The notes: generated by a model not told the origin, from the letters alone. DNA of 60,000 bases from Diphasiastrum complanatum (GCA_029204225.1 CM055094.1:22568657-22628656), one strand, 5' to 3'; positions 43,615-54,990 are shown, counted from the stretch's first letter. Numbers and translations: made by a program.

Positions 43615-45240
43615 CTATTTCCAGAATTCTCTCTCTGGACTCTGGATAGCTTCTTGGTATGTTGCTGGCTCTTCTATGAAGCTGCAGTACTCAAATTGTG
43701 TGTCTTCGCTCCATTGAACATTGTCAGAATAGCGGTCTAGAGGTCTTTTTTGTCTTGTTGACCTTCGAGGTTCGTTTTGCCGCTGCTCAAACATTTCTTG
43801 TTCGTGGGGTCGATCCTCTGTTTCCTGCTGCTCTGGAGTCTGGGGGCCTGCATTCTGATTTGATGTCTGTCCTTGGTCTCCCTCTTGAATAGGCAGCAGT
43901 GTTAAGATCTCATGGCCTCTTTCGTCTTTCAGTCCAGGGAATGTGGACTCGTCGAACTTTACATCTCTACTCGAAACAACCTTCTTTGTGGTTGGATCGT
44001 AGGATCTGTACGCACGTGTTCTGTTCGAGTAGCCGACCATGATTGTTTGCTCGGATTTGTCATCGAGCTTGCTTTTCTTTTCCTTTGGAATGTGCTTGTA
44101 TGCTGCACATCCAAACACTCGTGTGCTGCACATCCAAACACTCGTGGGTATGACAGATCAAGCTTTCTGCTTGTCCACATTTCGTATGGTGTTTTGTTCT
44201 CCAGCATTGTCGTTGTAGATCTGTTCTGCAGGTGTACAACTGTAGTTATTGCCTCGGCCCATAATTGGCCTGGCAATTGAGCCTGTGCTATCATGCATCT
44301 GGCTCCTTCGACTAGCATTCTATTTTTTCTTTCTGCCACACCGTTGTATTCTGGTGTGTATGCAGGAGTGAACTAGTGTTCAATCCCCTGTTCTCCACAG
44401 AATCTTGAGAATTTTGTGCTTTTGTATTCACCTCCATTGTTAGATCTAAGGATTTGTATCTTTTTTGAGGTGTGTCGCTCTGCGAATGCCACAAACTTCT
44501 TGAAAGAATCAAATACTTCGGATTTCTTCTTCAAGTAGTAGATCATGGTCATTCGGATGTAATCATCTATGAACGTTAGAAAATATCTCAAACCTGAGAG
44601 CGAATCTGTTTCCATCGGTCCACAGACATTAGAGTGGACGAGCACAAGGACTTCCTTGGCTCTCCTACCCTTATGCGTGAATGGATTTCAATGTTGCTTG
44701 CCTTTCTGACAAGCTTCGCAGAACTCAGCCTCGGGCCTTTATATTTTGAGACCTGTGACAATGTCCTTTGTGCTCATGTCGTACAGGCTCCGCATGTTCA
44801 GATGATACATTATCCTATGCCAGAGCTGATCTTTGTTTTCTGAAGCATTTAATATGCTATCAGAGTTGCTGATTATTTTGGCCTAGTAGAGGTTTCCTTC
44901 TCTGTATCCGACCGTCAACAACTTTTTTGTCGTCTTCTCGATCATACGACAAGTGTTGTCGTTGAATAAAACTTGAATGCCTAGATCTGCCATCTTGGAG
45001 ACAGATAATAGATCTTTTCTGAGTCAGGGCACATAAAGTGCTCCTGGAAGCTCTGCTTGGCTTGACAGTGTTCGTAGCTGTAGAGAGTCGATGCCCTTGA
45101 CATCGTGTCTGCTTCCATTGTCTAGAATCACCGCTCTGTCATTTTCGAGTTCGTGAAAGTTGATCAAGATCTTCTTGTTGCAGGTTATGTGAGATGTTGC
45201 TCCTGAATCGATGACCACATCGTAGTCATGTTCAGAGTAG
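43615..45240 (-). pseudogene. Protease, integrase and RT start of copia C
   Basis: Protease VIDSGATSHITC at about 45215-45180. Integrase: LVHSNVCGPMETDSLSG (Asp changed to Asn), FIDDYIRMTMIYYLKKKS, ILRSNNGGEY (Asp to Asn again), AERKNRMLVEGARCM (Glu kept). A 23-bp tandem duplication at 44101-44146 shifts the frame at VFGCAA. It then reads HIPKEKKSKLDDKSEQ, SYDPTTKKVVSSRDVKFDES, an acidic Gln/Glu-rich linker, ATYQEAIQSPE (RT start), ending at 43615. Two of three catalytic acidic residues are lost. Confidence 0.85.
44101..44146. repeat. 23-bp tandem duplication
   Basis: TGCTGCACATCCAAACACTC plus GTG occurs twice back to back (44101-44123 and 44124-44146). Identical units imply a recent slip; a 23-base insertion breaks the integrase frame. 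Confidence 0.95.
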
Positions 45241-45338
45241 CTTGTCGAAGCTTCGTCGAGTATCGTGAAAGCTTCATCACCTCTTTCTGTATCTTTAGAT
45301 GACTCTGCAACATTTGTCTTTTCAGCTTTGTTTTTTTT

Positions 45339-46142
45339 TTATGGGTTGAATTTATAGTCGTATGTAGAATGCCCTTTCTTCTTGCAGTGCATGCAAGGTA
45401 TTGTTGGATTGAGCCAACATTTGTTGGCCATATGGCCTGGTTTGTGACAGTGATCACAGGAAGAAGATTGTTGATTCGAGGACTTCGTCTTTTCGAATCT
45501 TGGCTTGTTTTTGTTCTTCTTCTTTCCTTTTGTGAAGAGAACTTTCTCTTGGTCACTGCTTCTCTCTCCTTCATCTCTCATCAGAATCTCATCAACAATA
45601 AGACTGACCGCTTTGTCGAATGTCATATCTGGTAGACTAAGTATGAGCATTCTCAGTGGATGATAGGACGTTGGTAGAGATTTCATGAAGTACATCAGCT
45701 GCTGTGGTGCTGGGACCTAGTGCTCCTGTCTTGATGCAGCGAGTTGAGCAAAAATCATTCTGATCTTCTCAATGTGCTGATCCAACTGGTTGTCATCCCA
45801 CCATATTGATTGCAGTTGATTGTGAAGGTGCATGACTGAAGCTGCAGTCCTCACTTCATACTTTTGCTTTAATCTTTCTCACGCTACATGGTTGCTTTCG
45901 CAGTATTCAATCTACATGAGTAGATCTTCATTTATGGATGAAACGATGATCGTCATTGCGTGCTCATCCTTTCTGATCCATTCAGCTCTCCTCGGGTCTC
46001 CCTTTGGAGGCTGCACCTCTGAGAGCTCGGTCATCGACCAGATGCCTTTGCCCTTCAGGAGTGTTTTGATTTTGAATTTCCAGATTCTGTAATTTGCGCC
46101 ATTGAGACTGATTGCTACTCTAGTCTGGATTGTCGTAGCCAT
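45339..46142 (-). pseudogene. gag of copia C
   Basis: ATG at 46142: MATTIQTRVAISLNGANYR, IWKFKIKTLLKGKGIW (UBN2-type gag). Frames break between 45912 and 45700. It resumes as FMKSLPTSYHPLRMLILSLP, a Lys-rich segment, and two knuckles, CDHCHKPGHMANKC and CMHCKKKGHSTYDY (the last Cys has become Tyr). Confidence 0.85.
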
Positions 46143-46207
46143 ATTATGTTGTCTGAAAGAATCACTGCTGAGATATTAGTAGTGACAACTTGTTGGCTCT
46201 AATACCA

Positions 46208-47006
46208 TGTCACAGAGGCGACATTGTTTCGTCTTCGTCTTCTCCTTCTCTTTTCGTGAACAATTTTTCTTCTTTGAATTATCTTTTCGTGCGAAAGTCC
46301 TTATAGGATCCCAGACACTCGACTACGCATCACAGAACATATTTTATTCTAGAAATCAAGACACACAGCACAAGGCAAAGAGATACACAAAAATAGAGCG
46401 ACCATATTGTTAGTTTGGTTTTGGAATGAGATCGTTAGTGTCTCGCTCGTTGGCGGATTGACACTCTACTCTTACGCTGTGTTTTGCTCATTGGCAAACT
46501 TTCATGCACAGCTATGGTGTCTTTACTTTCTTACTCTATTCGCTACGTCTCTCTCTGTCTCTTACGAATCTTTGTATTCTCATCTCTAAGTTATGATATA
46601 GAGAGGATCATTTATACCTCCATTATGTGGAGTTTACAAGATAGCTAAACATCGAATTACCAGACTAGTTAACGCTAATCAACTAGTTAGTTAGTCTTTG
46701 TCGTTGCTACTCGTTTTAGCTGGGCTTGAAGCCCGTTGAGCTGCCAGCTGGCAGCGCGAAAGATTTTTTTTTCGTTTGATTCGTAATCTCCCGTTTGCTT
46801 TTGTTCTTTTCGTTTCTTTTTGTAGTTTTCATTTTGCATCCCTTTTGCGGTTTGTAGTCTTGGAGGTGTGTTTGCGATTCGTGAATGATTTGCGAATCGT
46901 TCGTGCTTCGAGTCAAAGACACGTTGACTGTCGCGAATCGTTCTCATTTGACCTTCGTGTCTTGTTCGTGTTGCGACAAAGTTGCAAGAGTTCACCATTT
47001 CTGACA
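46208..47006 (-). repeat. 5' LTR of copia C with PBS
   Basis: 799 bases, minus strand starting TGTCAGAAATGG and ending CGCCTCTGTGACA, with 5-bp inverted ends TGTCA/TGACA. The PBS on the minus strand (46207-46195) reads TGGTATTAGAGCC, one mismatch from the common plant form. The outer end lies 8 bases from a tRNA-derived sequence. Confidence 0.8.
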
Positions 47007-47014
47007 GTGTGTGT

Positions 47015-47085
47015 GGTCGGGCTAGGGATTGAACCTAGGACCTCCCCCATTCCGGTGGGTTGCTCTACCACTGAGCTACTCGTCC
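47015..47085 (-). ncRNA. tRNA-derived sequence (SINE head or tRNA pseudogene)
   Basis: On the minus strand: D-arm GCTCAGTGGTAGAGC with A box TAGCTCAGTGGTA (47078-47066), T-arm CTAGG-TTCAATC-CCTAG with B box GGTTCAATCCC, and CCC ending near the acceptor position. The anticodon arm is degenerate (only CCCA/TGGG around a 6-base loop) and the acceptor stem has two mismatches. RNA polymerase III boxes are intact. It is either a diverged tRNA pseudogene or the head of a SINE. No poly(A) or T-rich tail was seen; the 3' side runs after 8 bases into copia C. Confidence 0.6.
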
Positions 47086-47099
47086 ATTTGTGTTCCAAG

Positions 47100-47879
47100 A
47101 GTGTTGAGCAAGGGCTATAGCCTTGACACTTTCTAACGTCTCAATTTTCAAAAAAAAAGGACAATCATGATTGTACCATGAAGAGTTATTGATTGCTTAA
47201 TCCAAAGATCTATCAAGTTCTAGGTGTTAGATCTTGATCTAGATGCTTTACACTATGATTAAAGCAAGAGCAAAGGATCAATGATTAAAAGCATGGATGA
47301 GCAGCCTCACACGTGTGGAGGATAGTACCTGTATGGCCTATTTACAGAGAGTAAAGTACTCAAGCTTAGAAATGCATTTCAATCACAAAAACACAAGACA
47401 AATGTGGAAAATACAAGCAAGACTAGAATTTGCCAATGTCACATCAACTTCTCATTGATTTGGTTGATCCCTTTATAGATCAAGTACATCCACGAGCTGT
47501 GTACTGTCCAACAAGCCTTCACATAGTGCCTAGTCATCCAAATCCACCAATGGGAGCCATATGTGCTCATTTCCCAAAGTTGACTATTCTCTTTGGCTAG
47601 AAAACAAAAAGCTAGTCTTCCACATTTATAGGAATATTCTCTATAAAATAGGATCTAATGGAGTCTTCTTATCTTATCTCTAGAAGATTATCCACACGTG
47701 TGAATGGTATCTTGACATGTGTGAGTAATAACTCATTCACATGGAAGTCCAATCTATTTACATAAAGTTTGACCAATTTGACCAATTTCAAGATTCTACG
47801 CAAAGGTCAATTTCACACTAGTGTAGATCAAGCTAAAATCAATCTAACTTTATAAAAGTGACTAACGTACGTTCTTTCA
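47100..47879. repeat. Noncoding block, partly shared with 35160-35465
   Basis: No gene. The part 47195-47460 is related to 35160-35465. CACACGTGTG occurs around 47309 and a related CACACGTGTG near 47692. Probably LTR or leader sequence of an unidentified element. Confidence 0.4.
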
Positions 47880-47975
47880 CACATGGGAATTGGTTCAAAA
47901 AAATTTCACCAATCCATGATAGGGACAAGGTCACACAGGCCAATGGGGAGGAATACCAGATTCAATTATCTTAAG
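47880..47975 (+). mobile_element. Copia B protease scrap
   Basis: Plus frame NWFKKISPIHDRDKVTQANG corresponds to DWFGKFSPIYDGDKVTQANE of copia B (about 39367-39426). About 95 bases only, inserted between the repeat block and the 3' LTR start of copia D. Confidence 0.6.
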
Positions 47976-49795
47976 ATCTACAAGGTACATCAAGTCACGA
48001 AGTGATATTTTTAACACTCCTCCTCACTTCTAACTTGGCAAGACTAATGTACATCTATCTACAACTCCAAGAGCATCTCTTAGCTTGAAAAATGAATCTT
48101 TAGCCAAGGGTTTGGTTAAGATATCAGCTATGCACTCGGATGATGGCACATGATGAGGTTGAACCTCCTTGAATTGCACCTTCTCCCTCACAAAGTGATG
48201 AGCTATCTCAATATGCTTTAATCTAGCATGGAAGATCGGACTGGTAGCAATTTGTTGAGAAGCTTGATTGTCACATTAGATGAAAGGTATCTCTTCGGCC
48301 TTTAGCACTTGAAGCTCCACCAAAAGTCTTCTTAGCCATAGGAGTTCTTTGGTTGTTGAAGTCAATGCCTTGTACTCGGCTTCACAAGAGGGAAGAGAAA
48401 TTGTATCTTGCTTTTTGGAAAGCCAAGATATCACTCCTCCACAAAGAAAATTGACAAATGCACTTATGGATCTTCTATCCATCTTGTCTCCTGCAAAATC
48501 TGAATCCGAAAATGCCCTCAAGTACAAGTTAGATCCTTGATAGAGAATGCCAAAAAATCTAGTAGAAGAGACATATCTAAGCACTCTCTTGGCACTTTTC
48601 CAATGATGCATCGATGTCCTCAAAGGATGCTTCATTACAATCATTAGTAACTTTACAAACTTGCTCCATAGGGGTGAGACGTAGATGGAGTTGTGTCTTC
48701 CCTTTGCTTCCCTTTCTCAAAGTATGTGAGCCTTGAAGGCTCGGCCTTGCTCCTTGTGGAATCTTTTCGGCTCCTTTGGGACTTGATTTCGATCTTCCAA
48801 AAGATCATTTTCAAGAGGCTTCTCCTCGGGTATTGCAAGATCTTCATCACCTAAAAGATTAGATGCATTTGGAGACTTCTTGTAACTTTGAGATTCATCA
48901 AATAAGACATCCTTGCTAACTTTTACTTTTCCTGAAATAGGATCAAATATCCTATATCCTTTGCTATTTTCACTATAGCCTAAAAATATTCCTTTGAAAG
49001 AAGTTGCATCTTCTTTCCTTCTTGTTTCCAAAGGAATGTGGACATAACATATCCATCCAAACACTTTAAAACCTTTTACATTGGGCTTATTGCCAAACAA
49101 GGCTTGAAATGGTGAGATCCCACCAATAGCACTACTTGGAAGCCTATTACATAAGTAATTAGCACAAGTTATGGCCTCCCCTCAAAAAGTGATGGGTAGA
49201 GATGCATCAAGTCTTAAAGACTTTGCACATTCACAAAGACTCCTATTTTCCTCTCGGCCACCCCATTTTGTTGGGGGGTGTAAGGACAAGTGAGCTCTCT
49301 CTTAATGCCATTTATCTCACAAAAGTCTCTCATCTTGTTGGAGATATACTCTCTTCCATTAACACATCTTAGAACTTTAATGCAAGAACTAAGTTGCTTT
49401 TCCACTAGAGACTTAAACTTTACAAAATCTTCATATACAAGGCTTTTCTTAGGCAATAATTCAATCCAAGTGTATCTAGTACAATCATCTATAAAAGTCA
49501 CATACATTAAAGCACGAGAAAAAGCATGTACATCCGAATGGATAAGATCTAAAGGTGAGGTAGATCTTGATAAAGATCTCTTCTAGGAAGTCTTGTGTGA
49601 CTTTGAAAGGCCACATGCCTCACACACTTTGCCACACTTCTTGAAAGCTTTTGGTAGGCCGAGAGCTAGCTCCTTTGATGCCATGGATTCCATTGATTGA
49701 AGATTAGGATGGCCCAATCTTTTGTGCCAAAGCTCCACTTGAGTCAACTCCTCCCTAACCATATTCACACTTTCAATAGCCACATTAGCATCCAA
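47976..49795 (-). pseudogene. Copia D: GAG-pre-integrase, integrase and RNase H, RT deleted (minus strand)
   Basis: From 49795: VELWHKRLGHPNLQSM, CGKVCEACGLSKSHKTS (zinc part); core YVTFIDDCTRYTWIELLPKK, VLRCVNGREYISN (catalytic Asp replaced), QQNGVAERKIGVF; KVFGWICYVHIPLETRRK, GIFLGYSENSKGYRIF; linker to about 48717. It then passes to RNase H with HHWKSAKRVLRYVSSTRFFG, SDSDFAGDKMDRRS, CEAEYKALTSTTKELLWLRR, stop, CDNQASQQIATSPIFHARLK and DILTKPLA to about 48080. The whole RT is missing. Polypurine tract at 48028-48017 (minus), then TGTTAAAAATATC, of which about 40 LTR bases remain. Confidence 0.85.
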
Positions 49796-49796
49796 C

Positions 49797-49893
49797 TTGC
49801 ATTAGCACTGTTCTCATCTTAAATTTCCACAGATGGTAATTGGCTCCATCAAGCTTGTCCATAATAGGACTGGCTTTCTCTTGGGAATCCATG
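49797..49893 (-). pseudogene. Copia gag N-terminal scrap
   Basis: ATG at 49893 starts MDSQEKASPIMDKLDGANYH then LWKFKMRTVLM, the typical copia gag opening. It ends at about 49800 where the integrase frame of copia D begins, so the rest of gag and protease are deleted. It is preceded on the minus strand by the PBS at 50047-50035. Confidence 0.75.
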
Positions 49894-50281
49894 TGGAAGA
49901 TTAGTCTAGGTGATAGGACTAACTATCAGTGATCAAGTATGAAAATCTGGTGCTAAATTACAGAACAAGAAGACAATTACTCTATTAGCTAGTAGAGCCT
50001 TGTTTATGTGGAAGCTTATCAGGCTACAAAAATTAGCTCTGATACCATGTTGGAAAGAGGGGTTTGAAAAAAGATAACTCGAAAAAGAAACGAACACAAA
50101 AAGAAGCGAACTTGCAACTCAAAAAAAAAACGAACTCGAACGAAAATTGTTCGTGCGCAGCAGAATAAGTTATCTCACTCTTTCCTCAAGCATGATTATG
50201 CCTATCAGACTCGAATAGAACATTGGTGATAGAAATCACGATCGATCTGATTACATAGCCAAACATTAAACATCAAAACAT

Positions 50282-50465
50282 CAGACAAATAATTTGTCGT
50301 GAACAACTAGACAAATTATTAGTCACGAATGATTCGTGAAGAGCTAGACTAATAAATAGTCACGAATTAGTCTTGAAGAGCTAGACTAATAATTAGTTGT
50401 GAATTAGTTGCGAAAGGCAAGACTAAATATTAGTCGCAAACAACTAAACTAATAATAATTCGCAA
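50282..50465. repeat. Minisatellite inside LTR (26- and 37-bp units)
   Basis: Six units each beginning (G/A)AC.AAT and containing a TTAGTC..GAA or related palindromic word: starts at about 50282, 50308, 50345, 50382, 50419 and 50445. Units are either about 26 or about 37 bases; the longer ones carry an extra ATTAGTC-like piece. Confidence 0.7.
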
Positions 50466-51101
50466 AGAGCAGACAGCCAGATTAAGTAACTAGAAAACCA
50501 GACAAAACGTAGAAAAGCATTACAATATTGACACAAATCTGAACGCAGAACAAACAGAGCTGTAATCAGATTAAGTATAATGAAATATACAGGTCAATAA
50601 TGCAGGTGAGCACAAAACAATAATGGATGTAACCGCGTGCTTCACAAAGCTAATCACAATCTGTAAGAGGTGATGAACCTATTATCGACAATCCATTTGG
50701 AAGAAAAGAATCAATGCGTGAAAGCATCTACAATATCTATCTCTGATTATCAGTGACATTTCGTTCTCTCTCTTCTGTTCTATACTGATGTCGTTCTAAT
50801 TCTATTTGTTATTTGAATACGCAGATGGTATTCAACATCTACATAATTTTTACAGGTGTGCAGATGAAGAAGGTACAAAAGTGGTTGTGTTGTCTGTGGG
50901 AAATCGTGGGTGGCTACTATCATTGTCAAATCTAATTGCACAGTGCATGGAATGAGCGTGAGAAGGCCGCGACATCAGTCTTTGCTAAAATTAACGTTGA
51001 TGAAAATGCGAAAAATGCGACACTCTGACAAATGCCTTAAAAATTGATTTACAGAGTACCTTCGCTTTTCTATAAGGGCACCTTTGGCATTTGTAGGGCA
51101 G

Positions 51102-51235
51102 TGTCATCTTTTTCGCCTGTCACAAATCACGTGTAAAAACACAGTGTCGTCTTTTTCGCCTGTGGAAATTTACTTGTATTAATGTAGACAGTCGCGTTTT
51201 TTGCTTGTCTTATTTTACATGTAAATATGTAGACT
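51102..51235. repeat. Triplicated about 45-bp unit in LTR
   Basis: Three units starting CAGTGTCATCTTTTTCGCC, CAGTGTCGTCTTTTTCGCC and CAGTCGCGTTTTTTGCTTG, each followed by a TTTAC.TGTA-like segment. Degenerate. Upstream TTTGGCATTTGTAGGGCAG may be a partial unit. Confidence 0.6.
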
Positions 51236-51479
51236 GTGTGACAACACAAGTAAGATACAACAGCATGAATGGAAGCAGATTAGCATAGGATTCAGGAGAG
51301 TAAAGGAGATAAATCCAACAAACTGTTTGTCGCACAGTTCGCAATTTTCATGTTTTTTCGCACCTTTTGATAAAAATAAAATAAAATATGACAATACGTC
51401 TAAAATGACCTAGAACTTTGTTTTAACTGACCTTTGGCATTTTCGGCTTTTTTGCCACATACTCAAAAGGCCGACACGG

Positions 51480-53364
51480 CCAGGCTGACACTTCGGGATA
51501 TCCATATGCAAGCCAAGGTCAAGACTAGTTATCGGGCATGGACGAACTATCGGACCTGAGCTACTCGGACGTAAAGTTTTTTAAACTATCACGATCCATC
51601 GTCACCATGCAATGTTAAAAAAGATGTAGTTAAACAGACATTTAGCTTAAAGTTAGATAATCAAATCTTGTAATTTAATCCAGTATGATATATATATTGG
51701 ATAGACATGCATAGATGAAATCCAATAGTCCTGAACGCAACACTCAGTGAGGTGCGTATCAAGGAAGTAAGATAGTTCTAGCTGTGCTAGTTCATTCATG
51801 AGAGAGAACACCTCTCTCACGCCGACGCGCTGATATGGGAAACAGACAACGCTCAAAAGAAATTACTATACTCGATTTTTGATAATACAGATGAGTTACA
51901 TTTTTCTGCTCAATGTGTAATATTTGAATGTTGTGATGCTCATTTAATTTATTAGTAGATATATTTCCGCTGTCATTAGACATTATCTACTATTCATAAA
52001 TTCATTGTCAGTTTAGCAGTACCTATCTTCTGCTCAAAGGATGACTGATTGTGGCTCAAAGCAGTAGTTTCGTCCGATAGATCGGCTCCATCTGAGCCCA
52101 ATTTGGAATCATCATCACCCAGACCAGAATCGTTGAATTCACAACAATAAAGTTAGAGTGACCAAAGACCCCATCAGTGGTATAAGAGACTCATCACTGA
52201 GACTATGGCTTCCATTTACAACATCTAATCGAAGATTTGCACAATACTTGAAGCTGACAGGTCAAACTTCTAGGCCTGGAAAGTAAAGACATTGCTCATC
52301 CTAAGAGGATAAGTGTTATGGTCCTGGGTGGATGGCATCGAAGAGATGCCAACCAACACAGGCAAAGAACTTCGAGAATGGAAGGAGAAAAATGACAAAG
52401 TAGTAGCAATCATCTCCTCTTCCATTCAAGACAACATTACCCTTGACCTCACGTCAATATCTAATGCTAGAGAGATGTGGGATACACTCATCAGCAAATT
52501 GCAGACCAAGTCGCGAATTCAAATTATGCATCTAGAGGATCAGCTTACCTATCTAAGATGGGACGACAAAGATCTCACCAACTTCATCAAAAAGATAAAA
52601 ATTTGTTCCTATCACTACACAACGTTGGAGCAGAGCATGCAGTTTCACAAGAAAAGCAGCTCAGCTACCTGCTACATTCCTTACCACGATCATTCCAGAC
52701 AACCCGGACCTTACTGGCTAAAGATCCGACAATGACCTTCGACAAGAAAGCTTATCTTAAGAGGGAGTTGACAAGCAAACCAGATCGGAACCAGCAGAAG
52801 CAGGGAACTCAAGAAGGCAGATCGAAAGGAAGGAACATGCAACAAGGCAACGATAAGAAGACATGCGACAGATGCAGACGTGACGGCCACACATTGGATT
52901 AATGCTGGCTGAATCCAAAGATTGAGTGCATACATTGTCACAAGAAAGGTCATGCATCCATAGATTGCTACGACAATCCAAGAAACAAAAAAACACAGCT
53001 GAAAGGAAAGGATGAATAGCACATCATACGTGGAAGAGCCCGAATCCTCAAAGATGGCTGTAAAGATCGAACTAACAGAAATCCAATTGCCTATCTGTGC
53101 ATTGATATATGTGCTACATCAATAGCTGATGTTCAAGACATAGTTCTTGACTCAAGAGCTATGTCAAACTTTGTGGTGACAAGGCAGATGATCGTTGACT
53201 TTCGACAAATCGACTCCTCTCGATACATCATTCTAGGAGATGGATCGCGACATAAGGTGAGAGGCACCAACGTACTTTGGCTCAGCACCAATGGCAGAGA
53301 TAGAAGACTAGATGACGTCCTGTATGTGCCGACACTACAGAAATATCTACTATTAGTTGATTAA
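51480..53364 (+). mobile_element. Copia family A, second copy, truncated in protease
   Basis: LTR-like sequence (about 51600-52171) with the CTCTCACGCC.....GCTCAAA.GAA module of copia A, PBS at 52172 (TGGTATAAGAGAC, mutated), then gag and the start of pol. It ends abruptly at about 53364. The left LTR limit is uncertain; 51321-51600 is unassigned. Confidence 0.75.
52205..53364 (+). pseudogene. gag and protease of the second copia A
   Basis: Gag begins MASIYNI (ATG 52205) with early stops, then EMPTNTGKELREWKEKNDKV, ISNAREMWDTLISKLQTKSR, QLSYLLHSLPRSFQTTRTLL in two frames. Knuckles CDRCRRDGHTLD (the next codon is a stop where the series expects more residues) and CIHCHKKGHASIDC. The protease motif is altered: VLDSRAMSNFV where copia A has ILDSGATSHFM, so the catalytic DSGA is lost. 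It ends DVLYVPTLQKYLLLVD. Confidence 0.85.
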
Positions 53365-53510
53365 AAATTGACAACTATAGCACAAAAGGTTATGAACCAA
53401 ACAACCACATTCCAATAAAAGGAATACCAAACCGCAAAAGCAAAAAAAAAAAAAAAAAAAAAAAGAGGAACGTGTGCACCTCTTAGAAAATCGGCTGCTC
53501 TAATACTAAA
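53365..53510 (-). other. Internal scrap of a minus-strand LTR element, with PBS and A/T run
   Basis: A23 run at 53442-53464 (T run on the element strand). The PBS on the minus strand (53510-53494) reads TTTAGTATTAGAGCAG, close to the plant TGGTATTAGAGC form. No coding. Confidence 0.5.
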
Positions 53511-53959
53511 TGTTACAACTGCCTAAGATCTCCGACTGCCTTGAAGGATATCGCACACCCCATACCAGTGATGATGCACCATATCCGTCCATCCATAAGG
53601 TCACAACCGACCCACCCCCATGCACTGGAGCTATCGACATAATCATGCCTAGTCAAGCCTCTGACAATAATTGGCGTCCCATACCACCGACCATCACCCT
53701 CGACTCTCCCTAGCATACATCTCCTGGCCTGGAGATACATCCTGGCTCATGCACGTGCTCTCCATCCACCAACTCCCGGGTAGACTGAGTGAATGGAAAG
53801 AGGGAAGCCCCACCCTTATAGAGACATAGCATGGTGGGTCCCATCAAGCACGGTCCTACCGGCGACAGCATGGCACCTAAACATGTCGATAATGCCAAAC
53901 CTGTGTCATGCCCCTTGCGAGGTCATCACTGGAGGGCATAAAGTTATGGTACATAACAG
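53511..53959 (-). repeat. LTR of a small minus-strand element
   Basis: 449 bases, plus-strand ends TGTTACAACT and GTACATAACA (inverted TGTTA/TAACA). The minus strand carries a TATA box, CTATAAGGG (53821-53813). GC-rich relative to its surroundings. Inserted at, or joined to, gypsy gag sequence on the right. No second LTR seen. Confidence 0.65.
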
Positions 53960-54990
53960 AGGGGATACAAGATTACATTGAACGGGTCAAGCTTTCTTAG
54001 ATTAGAGTGTGATCCTGAACTGATTAATAATGACGCTATGATTATGTGGTTCTTAGCAGGTCTCCCAAAGAGGATCAAACATGAACTCAAACGTCGAGTA
54101 GATTATACGTCATTACAACAACATGCAATGGATTATGCAATACACAAAGACGATGAAGATTCAGATGATGAACCAAATATTGGAATTCTGCCATATACAT
54201 CTGTGCAAATGACTACAACATCCATAACTATTGCATCTACGAACATCAATGCAACAACCGAGTTGATGAATGAGTTCGAAAAACTTGGTCAAAAACAGCG
54301 GATGCAGCTAGAGAAGATGTAGGCACAGTTCGATGCAAAGTTGAAAGCATTGGAAGAGCAGCAAGCTAAGAGCGATAAAACAACTGATAAGATGGCTAAA
54401 ACATTTCCTAGCAGGGAAAATGTGTGTTGTGCGATCTGTGCTGAAAATCACACCATAAATGAGTGTCCAACGATGAAAAGGCATATGACGAATATTTATT
54501 GTCATCTATGCAATTCTTCTGGACATGAGATAGCTTTTTGTTCGTTTAATACTCAGGTTATTCAACAAAGATATGCTAAGTTCCAATATCGACAAAATCC
54601 TAATTGGAAGAGACCTAATGGTAAGGCCCATGGCCTTGGTTTTTCGGAACGATTAGCCTTGACAACTCCTCTAGTACAACATGTTCCTTTTGCGAATATG
54701 ATGGAACCAGAACCTTCGGTTGGCAATTACCAATGGAATTATAATATAGAACAAGATATTGTTTTTTCACATCAATACGCTATCAATGCTACTACACAAC
54801 AACAACAGTCTAAGAAAGTTTACTCCCTTTTGTCGGGAATGCGGTTATGGACATTGTCACAAGGACTGTCCAGCTAGACCAAAACCACCGTCAGTATATA
54901 CTCCAACATGAGACAATGAATCAAAGACTTACAAGAAGAGGAGGTAGTGGAAGCCGCCAAAGCTGCAGCAGAGATTAGTTGACGACACGA
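53960..54990 (+). pseudogene. gypsy gag fragment (same family as copies 1 and 2)
   Basis: Starts inside gag at the DYIERVK-like position (about 53974) and reads FLAGLPKRIKHELKRRVDYT, then a TAG at 54320-54322, CCAICAENHTINEC, CHLCNSSGHEIAFC (intact CX2CX4HX4C), and the CGYGHCHKDCPAR end in a shifted frame near 54840-54880. About 70% alike to 1027-2035 by eye. It fades out near 54990 after RQWIKDLQEEEV. Confidence 0.8.

Larger units (their letters stand above)
43615..47006 (-). mobile_element. Copia C, minus strand, truncated at start of RT
   Basis: From 47006 downwards: 5' LTR (47006-46208), PBS (46207-46195), gag, two zinc knuckles, protease, integrase, linker, ending within the first residues of RT at 43615 against the (CT)n-bearing LTR. 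No RT, RNase H or 3' LTR. Frames are broken by short indels. Confidence 0.85.
50035..51320 (-). repeat. LTR (about 1273 bases) with PBS, minus strand
   Basis: Plus-strand ends TGTTGGAAAG (50048) and AAATCCAACA (51320) give 7-bp perfect inverted ends TGTTGGA/TCCAACA. The PBS on the minus strand at 50047-50035 reads TGGTATCAGAGCT. It contains two minisatellites (50282-50465, 51102-51235). The left end of this LTR differs from the 3' LTR start at 48016, so the two copia D ends come from different elements or the element is recombinant. Confidence 0.75.

Noticed and set aside
46776-47120. Plus-strand frame with GLGIEPRTS and CSTTELLVH
   Set aside because: A common false protein produced by translating tRNA-like/SINE sequence; explained by 47015-47085.
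50282-50465. CRISPR-like array
   Set aside because: Units vary in length, spacers are not distinct and the array lies inside a plant LTR; it is a minisatellite.
53510-53981. Open frames on both strands over 53500-53980
   Set aside because: They lie in a non-coding LTR with TG...CA ends, a PBS-like site and a TATA box.
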